Source: an uncultured Roseburia sp.
Lineage (GTDB): Bacteria; Bacillota; Clostridia; Lachnospirales; Lachnospiraceae
DNA length: 42,112 bases
Direction: 5' to 3'
Assembly (NCBI GenBank): GCA_930989305.1
Contig: CAKNLF010000005.1
Span: 1-42,112, forward strand
Of the stretch, positions 23,469-32,195 are shown in pieces. Made by a program: the position numbers and the translations under genes. Under the pieces are notes generated by a model that saw nothing but the letters and a program-made list of their open reading frames with translations, was not told the origin of the DNA and did no database searches. Positions within the stretch are counted from its first letter, which is position 1; each line of letters begins with the position of its first letter.

Positions 23469-23639
23469 ATGGCATATTCAATCAATGATTCTTGCATCAG
23501 CTGTGGAGCTTGCGCTGGCACATGTCCAGTAGGCGCTATCTCTGAAGGAGACGGACAGTACACAATCGATGCTGGTTCCTGCATCGACTGCGGTTCCTGC
23601 GCAGATGGATGTCCGGTAGGCGCTATTGTTCAGGAATAA
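23469..23639 (+). CDS. Clostridial-type 2[4Fe-4S] ferredoxin
   Basis: This 56-aa electron carrier has two complete cluster motifs of the form CISCGACAGTCPVGAI and CIDCGSCADGCPVGAI, giving eight cysteines. It is the classic small acidic ferredoxin that takes electrons from pyruvate:ferredoxin oxidoreductase and passes them to hydrogenase and other low-potential enzymes, such as the activator ATPase encoded here. The start at 23469 has TTTAAGGAGG; the longer frame upstream has no ribosome site. It is monocistronic with its own promoter and terminator. Confidence 0.97.
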   Translation: MAYSINDSCISCGACAGTCPVGAISEGDGQYTIDAGSCIDCGSCADGCPVGAIVQE

Positions 23640-23685
23640 TTTTCAAATGAAAAACGGCAAAAGGCCGCTTTACAAATGAAACGGG

Positions 23686-23732
23686 AAACGCCGCGGGAAT
23701 AACTGCATTGCAGTTATCCTGCGGCGTTTTTT
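23686..23732. terminator. Strong terminator after the ferredoxin gene
   Basis: A near-perfect stem of about 20 bp (AAACGCCGC...ACTGCA with TGCAGT...GCGGCGTTT, one bulge) is followed by a T-tract on the plus strand. It probably also serves the convergent MerR-type gene. Confidence 0.9.
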
Positions 23733-23734
23733 CT

Positions 23735-24355
23735 TTATCCTGCCGTACTTTCTTTTGTTTCCAGACGGACAGCCTTGGACTTGTCCTCTTTTTTCATACG
23801 GCTGCGTCTTTCCTTTTTCTGACGGCGGTTTCTCCTCTGACGGCTCCGGATGGCTTCATCCAGCTTCCGGTAACGTTCTTCTTCCTGTTCTTCCTGTTCC
23901 CGCATAAGGTAATTCATTTCTTTGATCACCTTTTCCCCTACCTGGGTGCCGATCTCCTTTCCCAGCTCATGATTATTTTCAGCAATAGCCTCCCGGACAA
24001 TCCTTGTCATCAGGATCTGAAATTGTTCCAGCTTTGACATTCCATTTTCCAGGGATGGAGTTGGGGTTCCATGAGGCTGAGGGACTTTATGCTTTTTCGG
24101 AACAACTTCCCCTTTTTCCGCCGCATCTGTATTTTTGTTATGTACCAGCATCTTGATAGCCTTCAGCTGATATCCTTCTTCCTTCAGTTTGCGTATCTGT
24201 TCAAACTGACGTATATTTTCTTCCGTATAGTAACGGTGTCCCATTTCATTTCTCGGTACTTCAAGTTCTAATTCTTCTTCCCAGTAACGCAGCACATGAG
24301 ATTCCACATGCAGCAGATTCGCCGCGTCCGAAATCATGTAACGTACCTCTTCCAA
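23735..24355 (-). CDS. MerR-type helix-turn-helix protein with coiled coil
   Basis: This 206-aa protein has an N-terminal MerR HTH (MISDAANLLHVESHVLRYWEEELEL...GHRYYTEENIRQFEQI, about 7-60). A linker and a long charged helix (about 100-180) follow, with a very basic tail (RSRQRRNRRQKKERRSRMKK). There is no ligand-binding domain, so it may be a structural DNA-binding protein of the RacA/DivIVA-associated kind rather than a metal sensor; this is inference. The start is a TTG with a perfect AAGGAGG seven bases upstream. The promoter is TTGAGA-N16-TATACT at 24395-24422. Confidence 0.85.
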   Translation of the reverse strand: MEEVRYMISDAANLLHVESHVLRYWEEELELEVPRNEMGHRYYTEENIRQFEQIRKLKEEGYQLKAIKMLVHNKNTDAAEKGEVVPKKHKVPQPHGTPTPSLENGMSKLEQFQILMTRIVREAIAENNHELGKEIGTQVGEKVIKEMNYLMREQEEQEEERYRKLDEAIRSRQRRNRRQKKERRSRMKKEDKSKAVRLETKESTAG

Positions 24356-24394
24356 TTTCTGACCTCCTTCTACAGCCTGCTTACTGCTGATTCA

Positions 24395-24422
24395 AGTATA
24401 ACACAGATATTCATTGTCTCAA
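24395..24422 (-). promoter_or_regulatory. Promoter for the MerR-type gene
   Basis: TTGAGA (complement of 24417-24422), 16 bp, TATACT (complement of 24395-24400). Confidence 0.6.
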
Positions 24423-24515
24423 TCCTCTTTTCATCGCAAGTTTTTCCATTGTTTTTCCTTTTTCTCCATAAACGTTTTTCCCTCGACTCTCCTTCCCATT
24501 TTCCGCCGTATCCGT

Positions 24516-24562
24516 AAAAAAATGAGAGATATGCTCTCCCTTCCGGGATATGCATATCTCTC
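24516..24562 (-). terminator. Terminator of the two-component operon
   Basis: GAGAGATATGC (24524-24534) and GCATATCTCTC (24552-24562) form an 11-bp perfect stem. On the minus strand a run of seven T follows shortly after (24516-24522). It lies 7 bp beyond the kinase stop. Confidence 0.9.
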
Positions 24563-24568
24563 TGTATT

Positions 24569-27226
24569 TTAAATAGCGTCAAATGTAATGGTTACTTTAA
24601 ACAGATCTCCATCCAGATAAATATCAAAGGTGCCATTCTGCATCAGCGTAAGATTCCGGGCGATCTCCAATCCCAGCCCGCTGCCTTCTGTGCTTCTGGA
24701 TACATCTCCTCTCACAAAGCGCTCCATCAGTTCTTCCGCACTGAAGTTCAGAGGATATTCCGAAATATTTTTAATGCTTACAACCACTTTGCCGCCTTTA
24801 AATGCCCCGTCCACATAAACTCTTGTATGGGGCATTGCGTATTTCGCGGCATTGTTGTACAGGTTTTCGATCACACGCCACATGCGACGTCCGTCCGCCC
24901 GGATCAGCATCTGATTTTCCGGCAGTGTGCATACCAGTGTCAGATCTTTATTCTGGAATTTCTCTTCAAATTCTCCGTTGGTCTGCTTCAACAGCTGTTT
25001 CAGATTGATTTCTTCAATATTCAGCTGGATATTTCCGGAACTGATCTTGGAGGCTTCCACCAAATCTTCCGTCAGGTGTTTCAGCCTCTGAGATTTCCTG
25101 TCCAGTATATCAATATAACCGCGGATTTTTTCATCCTGTATGTCTTCCCGTTTCAGGATATCCACATAATTGATAATAGAGGTCAGAGGCGTCTTGATAT
25201 CATGAGAGACATTTGTGATCAGATCTGTTTTCAGCCGCTCACTCTTCATCTGTTCCTGTATGGCGTTGCGCATGCCTTCCCGCACATTATTCATATCATT
25301 CGCCATATCCATATGCCCTCCTGTAAGATCGGACACATCAATCTGATAATCCAGGTTTCCTCCGGCGATCTCATGGATTCCGTCCTTCACTTTCTGATGC
25401 TGGATCCCTTTCTTTAACAAAAGAATAAGGGTCAGGATCCATAGAGCAATCAGCATGATCGGTCCTATAGGAAATACGCAAAATCCCAGACAGATCAGCG
25501 TCAGAACAATAAATATCACATAACAGATCGCAATTCTTCCCGTTGCTTTCCTATTTTCATACGCTTTGCGGGCAAAGCCTTTTCCTTTTCTGACAATCCC
25601 CCGGATTATACTGTTTTTCAGTAAGTTTCCGGATTTTCCTTTGCATATGACAGTTAGCAGCTGCCACAGGAACAAACCTACGAAACAGAGTGCGGCGATG
25701 GTGAGAAATACAATCTGCCATGTGGAGAACAACGGATAATATGTGCTTCCGATGCCGCCGAAGATCACTCCTATGATCACCCATAGGATAATGTCAATGA
25801 CCAGAAGGACTTCAATGGGCATTTCTCTGGCAAACAGACTTGCGTACCGTGTCTTTGTATTGTCTCTGCGGCCCGCCTGTATGATGGAGATTACAAAGCA
25901 GACGATCCACAAAATGCTGGATCCGATTGTCATAATCAGCCCCGGCAGTACCAAGGTCCGGTAGCTTTCGTAGTCCGACATATCCTGCTGTGTATTATAA
26001 TCCATATAATCTATAGCATCATCGGACATGGCAACAATCCATTTGCCATTGCCATATGCATCACCCGCATAGTTTTTCAGTCCGTATACAATTCCGGTGC
26101 CGGCACTGCTGTAATCCACGGTTCCCTCTGATTTTTCCGGATATATTTCTGTCCAGTCCGCTGTGTTATATACCCCAAAAAGCGCAGGACCTTCCCCGCC
26201 GACAAGCCGGTCTGTCAGAGTCTCAAAATCCAGTCCTTCCCATGCGGGATTATTGGTCTGAACATTGCCTGAAAAACTTTCATAATAATACCAGGAAATT
26301 CTGCCGCCAGTTGTATGGGAATCTCCTGACAGTCCGTTTACATATTCTCCCACTCTTGCTTCTGCCTCCAGGAGAGAATTGTATAAACCCGACAGATTCT
26401 CTTTATCGGGATTTTGCAGTGCATATTCCCCAAGGGTTTCGCCGCTTTGCGGAAGTTTGGTCTCATATTGGCGTCCCCGGACATACAGCTCCGCAAATGA
26501 GGGATCCAGGGCGCTGTAATCCAGAGCATCCAGCATCTCCCGATCCACCCCCGCTTCTTCCAGCATCAGGCGGATGACAACTTCATTAATGCCAATCTCC
26601 GTGGGATCATCCAATGAAACATGCTCTACCTGCTGGATATCCACTACGTCTCCATCCAGGGTAAGTCTGTACATATACATGCTGATATCCAGATCCTGGA
26701 ATTCTCTGAGAGTATAATCCGATCCATACAGATTGCCCTGACTGTCTTTGTAAAAGACTTCTCCGCCGCCATAATCATTGATCTGAGCTTCGATGTAGGA
26801 CGCATCTGTTTCCCCATCGTCCTCAAACAGCCCGGAAAAATCTTCATATTGGCTTCCTTCATTATACATAGATGCAAGATCCGCCAGGGTATATGTGGTA
26901 GCCGGATTTTTACTCTTGCATCCGATGCCTGCATTCAGCTGGGTGATATCCACCGTCTGCTTCCCGTCATATTCTCCCTGTTTTTCAAAAAGCAGGCTTT
27001 CATCTTTTTCGCTTACCCCGTTAATGGCATCCATTGCCAGCTTTTCTCCAAACGCAGTTGTCTGCTCATAAGAGAAGCCCTTCAGCGCGTCGCCGATCCT
27101 GACCCCGGAATTCAAAGGTCTCGCCAGGAAAAATATTCCCAGAACCAGTCCCGCCGTGGCAGCCAGCATCAATGCAATCACAAGGATCTTGGCCGCCAGT
27201 GTATTAAAGAACTTTTTGCCTTTCAT
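24569..27226 (-). CDS. Multi-pass sensor histidine kinase with large extracellular domain
   Basis: This 885-aa membrane kinase has a first membrane helix at about 12-34, an extracellular domain of about 390 residues (35-423), then about five more helices (424-450, 471-492, 504-528, 562-584, 586-604). A HAMP-like linker leads to a HisKA domain with phospho-His H675 (NVSHDIKTPLTS) and a HATPase domain (N-box ENLYNNAAKY at 787-796, G-box GSGLGLEI at 848-855). The sensed signal is unknown. The extracellular part is rich in Tyr, Asp and Gly and I do not recognise a domain. It lies 24 bp downstream of its response regulator gene. Membrane helices between sensor and kinase are more than the usual two. 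Confidence 0.93.
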   Translation of the reverse strand: MKGKKFFNTLAAKILVIALMLAATAGLVLGIFFLARPLNSGVRIGDALKGFSYEQTTAFGEKLAMDAINGVSEKDESLLFEKQGEYDGKQTVDITQLNAGIGCKSKNPATTYTLADLASMYNEGSQYEDFSGLFEDDGETDASYIEAQINDYGGGEVFYKDSQGNLYGSDYTLREFQDLDISMYMYRLTLDGDVVDIQQVEHVSLDDPTEIGINEVVIRLMLEEAGVDREMLDALDYSALDPSFAELYVRGRQYETKLPQSGETLGEYALQNPDKENLSGLYNSLLEAEARVGEYVNGLSGDSHTTGGRISWYYYESFSGNVQTNNPAWEGLDFETLTDRLVGGEGPALFGVYNTADWTEIYPEKSEGTVDYSSAGTGIVYGLKNYAGDAYGNGKWIVAMSDDAIDYMDYNTQQDMSDYESYRTLVLPGLIMTIGSSILWIVCFVISIIQAGRRDNTKTRYASLFAREMPIEVLLVIDIILWVIIGVIFGGIGSTYYPLFSTWQIVFLTIAALCFVGLFLWQLLTVICKGKSGNLLKNSIIRGIVRKGKGFARKAYENRKATGRIAICYVIFIVLTLICLGFCVFPIGPIMLIALWILTLILLLKKGIQHQKVKDGIHEIAGGNLDYQIDVSDLTGGHMDMANDMNNVREGMRNAIQEQMKSERLKTDLITNVSHDIKTPLTSIINYVDILKREDIQDEKIRGYIDILDRKSQRLKHLTEDLVEASKISSGNIQLNIEEINLKQLLKQTNGEFEEKFQNKDLTLVCTLPENQMLIRADGRRMWRVIENLYNNAAKYAMPHTRVYVDGAFKGGKVVVSIKNISEYPLNFSAEELMERFVRGDVSRSTEGSGLGLEIARNLTLMQNGTFDIYLDGDLFKVTITFDAI

Positions 27227-27250
27227 ATTGATTCATTCCCTTTCCATCCG

Positions 27251-27955
27251 CTAACGGGGCGGAATATCTTCTACTTTATATCCCACACCCCAGACCACTT
27301 TCAGATATTGGGGGTCTTTCGGATTAATTTCTATTTTTTCCCGAATGTGCCGGATATGGACAGCTACTGTATTGTCAACGTTCACTGCATCTTCATTCCA
27401 GATATGTTCATAAATCTGTTCAATGGAAAATACCCGGCCTTTGTTTTTCAGTAAAAACAAAAGAACATTATACTGCATGGGCGTCAGCTTCTGCACTTCC
27501 TCGCCGTCCACAGTCACCTGCTTTGTATCGTCATTGATCATCAGTCCGCCGGTCTGATATATGTTATTTTCTTCTTTGGCGCATATGGTTCCCAGCTTGG
27601 TATAGCGTCTAAGCTGAGATTTTACCCTGGCTACCAGTTCCAGTGAATTAAAAGGTTTAGCAATGTAATCATCCGCGCCCACGTTCAGACCTACCACTTT
27701 GTCTGTATCTTCTGTCTTGGCAGACAATATGATGATTGGTATATTATACTGTTCACGTATTTTCAAAGTTGCTCTGATCCCGTCCATCCTTGGCATCATC
27801 ACATCGATCAAAAGCAGATGGATTTCTTCCCTTTTCAGGATTTCAATCGCCTGTATGCCGTCATATGCTTTAAATACCTGATATCTTTCCGGCAGCAAAT
27901 AAATTTCTATCGCGTCTACGATTTCTTTGTCATCATCACAAACTAAAATATTCAT
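27251..27955 (-). CDS. OmpR/VanR-type response regulator
   Basis: This 234-aa protein has a receiver domain (D7-D9, phosphoacceptor D51 in IDVMMPRMDG, K100 in IAKPF) and a winged-helix output domain (TPMQYNVLLFLLKNKGRVFSIEQIYEHIW...TVAVHIRHIREKIE). It controls transcription in partnership with the kinase encoded just downstream. It is a close paralogue of the truncated regulator at 1-611. The start has GGGAGGTG. Two GATATCT repeats upstream may be its own binding site. Confidence 0.95.
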   Translation of the reverse strand: MNILVCDDDKEIVDAIEIYLLPERYQVFKAYDGIQAIEILKREEIHLLLIDVMMPRMDGIRATLKIREQYNIPIIILSAKTEDTDKVVGLNVGADDYIAKPFNSLELVARVKSQLRRYTKLGTICAKEENNIYQTGGLMINDDTKQVTVDGEEVQKLTPMQYNVLLFLLKNKGRVFSIEQIYEHIWNEDAVNVDNTVAVHIRHIREKIEINPKDPQYLKVVWGVGYKVEDIPPR

Positions 27956-27974
27956 ATCTTTTCACCTCCCCACT

Positions 27975-28020
27975 ATTATAAAGCACATCCATAAAAAAGG
28001 ATATCTTTTATTTGATATCT
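27975..28020 (-). promoter_or_regulatory. Promoter region with direct repeats for the two-component operon
   Basis: TATAAT (complement of 27975-27980) has no good -35. At the -35 position and above lie two copies of GATATCT (28000-28006 and 28014-28020), 14 bp apart. The arrangement suits an activator such as the regulator itself. Confidence 0.4.
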
Positions 28021-28135
28021 ATACTCTATCAAGCAATTCTTTCTAATAAACGCTTTGGCATCTTAACAAATTCTTAACGCTTTATGACGGATTTATGAGG
28101 GGGGGGAAGAACCGGAAGCTTATATCATGATCTTC

Positions 28136-28164
28136 TTGTGAAATTTACAGAACAGGAGTATAAT
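28136..28164 (+). promoter_or_regulatory. Promoter for the AEC transporter gene
   Basis: TTGTGA (28136-28141), 17 bp, TATAAT (28159-28164). A run of eight G (28099-28106) lies 29 bp upstream of the -35. Confidence 0.65.
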
Positions 28165-28213
28165 CCCTTTTATTGAAAAGAAATGAATCCAGAGTAGTAA
28201 GAAGGTATGTTTT

Positions 28214-29119
28214 ATGAGTCCTATATTATCACTGCAATTTTCCATGTTTCTCATGATCTTCGTTGGATTGATCATAAAGAAAATCGGCCTGATCGGCGAT
28301 CAGGGGAAAAAGAACCTCACAGATCTGGTTATCAACCTGATCCTTCCCTGCAACATTATCCGATCCTTTATGATCGAATTTTCTAAAGATACATTGATTG
28401 GATTTGCAGATATTTTTATTATATCCCTCCTGATACAGGCAGGATGCGTGATCCTGGGCCGTCTCTCCTATCGGAAACAGCCTGTACAGCGCCGGAAATG
28501 TCTTCAATACGGCTTTATTTGCTCCAATGCCGGTTTTCTGGGGAATCCGGTAGCGGAAGGAGTATTCGGAAGCATGGGACTTGCCCTGGCTTCCATATAT
28601 CTGATCCCCCAGCGAGTTATGATGTGGTCCTCCGGTCTGGCTATTTTCTCAGGCACCACAGACCGCAAAGCCATATTAAAAAAAGTGCTGACTCATCCCT
28701 GTATCATTGCCTGCGAAATAGGACTTCTCCTTATGTTTACCCAGGTACAGCTTCCGGATTTCCTTGAAAAAACCCTGGACAGCCTGAGCAATTGCAATAC
28801 TGCCCTGTCCATGCTGGTCATCGGCATGATCCTGGCGGAAATCAAGGTAAAAGAGCTGGCGGACCGGGAACTGATCACATACACCATTATGCGTCTGGTA
28901 GTTATTCCCGCCGTTATACTGGTGCCCTGTCTGCTTTTAAAACTTCCGGATCTGGTCACCGGCGTCAGCGTCCTTCTGGCCGGCATGCCTGCAGGAGCCA
29001 CCACCAGTATCCTGGCGTCCAAATACCATTGTGATGAAAAATTCGGCACAAAACTGGTAGTCTTTTCCACTGCCTTCTCACTGATCACGATCCCGGTATG
29101 GAGCATGCTCCTGACCTGA
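28214..29119 (+). CDS. AEC (auxin efflux carrier) family transporter
   Basis: This 301-aa integral membrane protein is hydrophobic throughout, with about ten helices in two halves. Family marks are the N-terminal MFLMIFVGLIIKKIGLI, the middle FICSNAGFLGNPVAEGVFG and the C-terminal LLAGMPAGATTSILASKYHCDE. Bacterial AEC proteins export or exchange small organic acids such as malate or malonate; the substrate here is unknown. It stands alone, divergent from the two-component operon, with its own promoter and terminator. The start has AGAAGG at 8 nt. Confidence 0.92.
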   Translation: MSPILSLQFSMFLMIFVGLIIKKIGLIGDQGKKNLTDLVINLILPCNIIRSFMIEFSKDTLIGFADIFIISLLIQAGCVILGRLSYRKQPVQRRKCLQYGFICSNAGFLGNPVAEGVFGSMGLALASIYLIPQRVMMWSSGLAIFSGTTDRKAILKKVLTHPCIIACEIGLLLMFTQVQLPDFLEKTLDSLSNCNTALSMLVIGMILAEIKVKELADRELITYTIMRLVVIPAVILVPCLLLKLPDLVTGVSVLLAGMPAGATTSILASKYHCDEKFGTKLVVFSTAFSLITIPVWSMLLT

Positions 29120-29296
29120 CAGTCTGGGGGGAATCTAAAAAGACGCATCTTTTGGTATATGCTCATTTCCTGGAAATTTTTAAAATTCCCGGGAAAAATT
29201 CACAAACCCTTCACAGAGATGCCATAATACCGTCACAGTTAACCGGTATTATAAAACCTGTAAATGAAATAAATCTTTTTCATAACCTCCCCCTTT

Positions 29297-29325
29297 AAGC
29301 CTGGTTTCCCCCGGGCTTTTATTTT
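29297..29325 (+). terminator. Terminator of the AEC transporter gene
   Basis: AAGCCTGG (29297-29304), 6-nt loop, CCGGGCTT (29311-29318; one G-U pair), then TTATTTTTT. It overlaps the end of convergent bioY. Confidence 0.8.
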
Positions 29326-29864
29326 TTATTCCATAACGCTTTTTTCAGTGGCCTGCATATCAAAACCGCTCCTACGCACTTTGCCACATCTCCCGGCAGG
29401 AAAGGCACCACTCCGGTAAGCAGCGCCGCCTTCCAGCCTATACCTGTGACAGCCATCATCCAGGGAGTTCCGATCAGATAGATCAAAGGCATTCCTACGG
29501 CAATGATCACCACCAGTTCTCTGGCGATATTCCCCTTCTTGCCTTTTAATAACGACAGCAGAATCGCCGCTGCCAGATATCCGAAAATATAGCCGCCTGT
29601 AGGTCCGAACAATTTTGCCGGGCCCCCCATTCCTCCGGAAAATACCGGAAGCCCCGCAAGGCCAAGCAGCATCCACACCAGAACGGTCAGGCCCGCTTTC
29701 TTAGGCGGGAGCAGGATCGCTATCATGTTGATGATCAGCGTCTGCAGAGTAAGGCTTACTGCGGAAAAGGGCAGTGGAATACTAATATAAGAAGAAACAC
29801 AGAGCAGCGCGGCAAACAGCGCCATCACGGTCAGGTCTCTCGGGGTTATTTTTGTCTGTGTCAT
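29319..29864 (-). CDS. bioY: Biotin transporter substrate-binding subunit BioY
   Basis: This 181-aa membrane protein (start MTQTKITPRDLTVMALFAAL) is the S-component of an ECF-type biotin transporter. Recognisable segments are SYISIPLPFSAVSLTLQTLIINM, GLTVLVWMLLGLAGLPVFSGGMGG and FGPTGGYIFGYLAAA; about six helices are predicted. The shared ECF energy-coupling genes are not adjacent, which is usual. The start at 29864 (GGAGGAAAAG before it) is preferred to 29909. The upstream half-site cluster fits control by the biotin repressor BirA. Confidence 0.95.
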   Translation of the reverse strand: MTQTKITPRDLTVMALFAALLCVSSYISIPLPFSAVSLTLQTLIINMIAILLPPKKAGLTVLVWMLLGLAGLPVFSGGMGGPAKLFGPTGGYIFGYLAAAILLSLLKGKKGNIARELVVIIAVGMPLIYLIGTPWMMAVTGIGWKAALLTGVVPFLPGDVAKCVGAVLICRPLKKALWNKK

Positions 29865-29885
29865 AATACTTTTCCTCCATTTGAA

Positions 29886-29925
29886 TTGTAAACTATCACA
29901 GGTTAACATTTGATAACAGTTTACC
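29886..29925 (-). promoter_or_regulatory. Candidate biotin-repressor operator upstream of bioY
   Basis: Three similar half-sites lie in 40 bp: GTAAAC (29888-29893), GTTAAC (29902-29907) and GTTTAC (29919-29924). They resemble BirA operator halves (GTAAAC...GTTTAC) and cover a possible extended -10 (TGTGATAGT on the minus strand). Confidence 0.45.
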
Positions 29926-29933
29926 TTTTTCGC

Positions 29934-29972
29934 AAAAAAATATCAACCTTATTTTTCAATAAGGTTGATATT
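29934..29972 (-). terminator. Terminator of the xylB operon
   Basis: AATATCAACCTTAT (29939-29952), 6-nt loop, ATAAGGTTGATATT (29959-29972): a perfect 14-bp stem with a T-run on the minus strand (29934-29940). It lies 39 bp beyond the isomerase stop. Confidence 0.9.
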
Positions 29973-30010
29973 TTCAATTATTATAAAGTTATCCTCTGAC
30001 CGCTGCTTAT

Positions 30011-31495
30011 TCAGGCAAATGGATTTTCTGTTTTATACAACATACCTTTCGGCTGGTTAAAGTTAATCTCATCTGCATCTACTCCGATATATTTAAACAC
30101 TTCATATAAAGCCTTTCCGAAATGTCCGAAAGCTACGGCTCCGTGGTGAGGATAATTTTTCTCGATCAGCACATGGCGGTAAAAACGTCCCATTTCGGGG
30201 ATTGCAAATACGCCTATGCTGCCAAAGGATCTGGAGGCAACCGGAAGCACTTCGCCCTGAGCAATATATGCCCGCAGCTTATTATCCGCAGTACTCTGGA
30301 GACGGTAGAAAGTAATGTCTCCGGGAACAATATCCCCTTCCAGCGTGCCCTGAGTCACTTCTTCCGGAAGACTTCTTGCCATGATCAGCTGATACTTCAT
30401 CTCGCAGAAAGAAAGTTTTCTTGTGCAGGTATTTCCGCAGTGGAATCCCATAAACGTATCTTTATGAGTATATGGGAATTTGCCTTCAATGGATTCTTTA
30501 TACATATCCGCTGGAACATTATTATTGATGTCCAGAAGAGTTACAACATCTTCAGATACAACCGTTCCGATAAATTCGCTTAATGCTCCGTAAATATCTA
30601 CTTCACAGGAAACGGGGATTCCTTTTCCCGCCAGTCTTGAGTTTACATAACACGGAACAAATCCAAACTGAGTCTGGAATGCAGGCCAGCATTTTCCCGC
30701 GATCGCTACATATTTGCGATAGCCTTTGTGATCTTTTACCCAGTCAAGAAGGGTCAGTTCATACTGGGCAAGTTTCGGAAGGATTTCCGGCTTTTTATTG
30801 CCATCCCCCAGTTCCGCTTCCATATCCTTTACAACCTCAGGGATTCTGGGATCTCCTTCATGTTTGTTATAAGCTTCAAACAGATCCAGCTCTGAATTTT
30901 CTTCTATTTCCACACCGAGATTATAAAGCTGCTTGATAGGGGCATTACATGCCAGGAAATTTAAAGGTCTTGGTCCAAAACTTATGATCTTTAACTGAGA
31001 CAGAGCGATCACCGCTCTGGCAATGGGTACAAATTCATGTACCATATCCGCTACTTCTTCAAACGTACCGATAGGATATTCCGGTATGTAAGCCTTTGCG
31101 TTGCGCAGGGCCAGGTTATAGCTTGCGTTGAGCATACCGCAGTACGCGTCTCCTCTGCCCTGTACCAGATCATTCTGGGTCTCCTCCGCAGCTGCCACCA
31201 CCATAGCGGGTCCCTGAAAATGTTTCACAAGCAGTGTTTCGGATATTTCCGGTCCGAAGTTTCCAAGATATACGCACAGAGCATTGCATCCTGCTTTTTT
31301 CAGATCTTCCAGGGCATTGACCATATGGATCTCGCTTTCTACAATACAGACGGGACATTCATAAATGTCCTCCGGATCATATTTTCCCCGGTAAGCTTCC
31401 ACCAGCCCTTTTCTCCGGTTTACAGAAAGAGACTCAGGGAAACAGTCCCTGCTGACAGCTACAATCCCGATTTTTACTTTTGGCATATTATCCAT
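30011..31495 (-). CDS. L-fucose/L-arabinose isomerase-family protein
   Basis: This 494-aa cytoplasmic protein belongs to the fucose-isomerase-like family (COG2407 type), shorter than E. coli FucI. Visible family segments are IGIVAVSRDCFPESL near the N-terminus, VYLGNFGPE, CWPAFQTQFGFVPCYVNSRLAGKGIPVSCEVDIYGALSE (metal-binding region), and GFHCGNTC near the end. It should interconvert an aldose and a ketose with a divalent metal. Its partner genes are a xylulokinase and a ROK/XylR-type regulator, so the likely reaction is D-xylose to D-xylulose, or another pentose that yields D-xylulose; this is inference. The start has GGAGG nine bases upstream. Confidence 0.85.
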   Translation of the reverse strand: MDNMPKVKIGIVAVSRDCFPESLSVNRRKGLVEAYRGKYDPEDIYECPVCIVESEIHMVNALEDLKKAGCNALCVYLGNFGPEISETLLVKHFQGPAMVVAAAEETQNDLVQGRGDAYCGMLNASYNLALRNAKAYIPEYPIGTFEEVADMVHEFVPIARAVIALSQLKIISFGPRPLNFLACNAPIKQLYNLGVEIEENSELDLFEAYNKHEGDPRIPEVVKDMEAELGDGNKKPEILPKLAQYELTLLDWVKDHKGYRKYVAIAGKCWPAFQTQFGFVPCYVNSRLAGKGIPVSCEVDIYGALSEFIGTVVSEDVVTLLDINNNVPADMYKESIEGKFPYTHKDTFMGFHCGNTCTRKLSFCEMKYQLIMARSLPEEVTQGTLEGDIVPGDITFYRLQSTADNKLRAYIAQGEVLPVASRSFGSIGVFAIPEMGRFYRHVLIEKNYPHHGAVAFGHFGKALYEVFKYIGVDADEINFNQPKGMLYKTENPFA

Positions 31496-31562
31496 AATTT
31501 TTTACCTCCTCGTTGATATCTGTATGTTGATCTTAGTTTCTGGGGTTCTTTCCTCAGTCCGC

Positions 31563-32183
31563 TTATTCCAGCGTCAGATTTTCGCCTTTCAGCCCGATAA
31601 ACGCTCCCTCCGGCAGTCCTCCTTCCGGATGACCGATCAGCCATTTGTTTACCGCAAACAGCATTTTATCTTCTTCCCGTTTTCCTGCCTGGCCGGTCAA
31701 TTCCAGATTGGTGCCTCTGGGAAGAGCCACTACAACCTTAAATCCTTCCGTTCCCGGATTGCAGGGAGCGTAATGCAGAGTTGTAGCATATACTTCTATA
31801 ACAGTTCCCCGGGGGGCGAAAAACAATTCCGCCTTCCCGGTATCGTATGTGCCGTCCGGCTCTATATCCTGCTCCAGTCCCAGCATAAAAACTGCGTCTG
31901 TAGCCATCATATTGATCTCCGAACTTCTGTGATACTCAAAGGCGTTCAGCTTTTTATTATGTCCGTTGCAGTATCCGATCTGCACCGGCATACCGCCGAA
32001 AAGACTGGCCGCTGTCTCTTTTGCTCCTTTTGCTTCCTCCAGAGCCTTCAAAGAAGGAACATATTCTACCTCCAGGGGACAGGGAGTACTTTTCATCGCC
32101 TCCAGAATACCTGACGCATCCGCATCACGGATCACCCGGCCGTATTTTTTGAATTTTTCGTCTGTGATCTCATATACCTTCAT
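31563..32183 (-). CDS. DUF4867 family protein
   Basis: This 206-aa protein (start MKVYEITDEKFKKYGRV) matches the DUF4867 family, with conserved SEINMMATDAVFMLG, ELFFAPRGTVIEVYATTLHYAPC and NKWLIGHPEGG. The pattern of short strands suggests a cupin-like fold. Function is unknown; it sits between the kinase and the isomerase genes, so it may act on the sugar or sugar phosphate, for example as a mutarotase or lyase (guess). The start at 32183 is chosen over 32189 because AAGGAGG is 7 nt before it but only 1 nt before the other. Confidence 0.85.
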   Translation of the reverse strand: MKVYEITDEKFKKYGRVIRDADASGILEAMKSTPCPLEVEYVPSLKALEEAKGAKETAASLFGGMPVQIGYCNGHNKKLNAFEYHRSSEINMMATDAVFMLGLEQDIEPDGTYDTGKAELFFAPRGTVIEVYATTLHYAPCNPGTEGFKVVVALPRGTNLELTGQAGKREEDKMLFAVNKWLIGHPEGGLPEGAFIGLKGENLTLE

Positions 32184-32195
32184 CTGCATGCCTCC

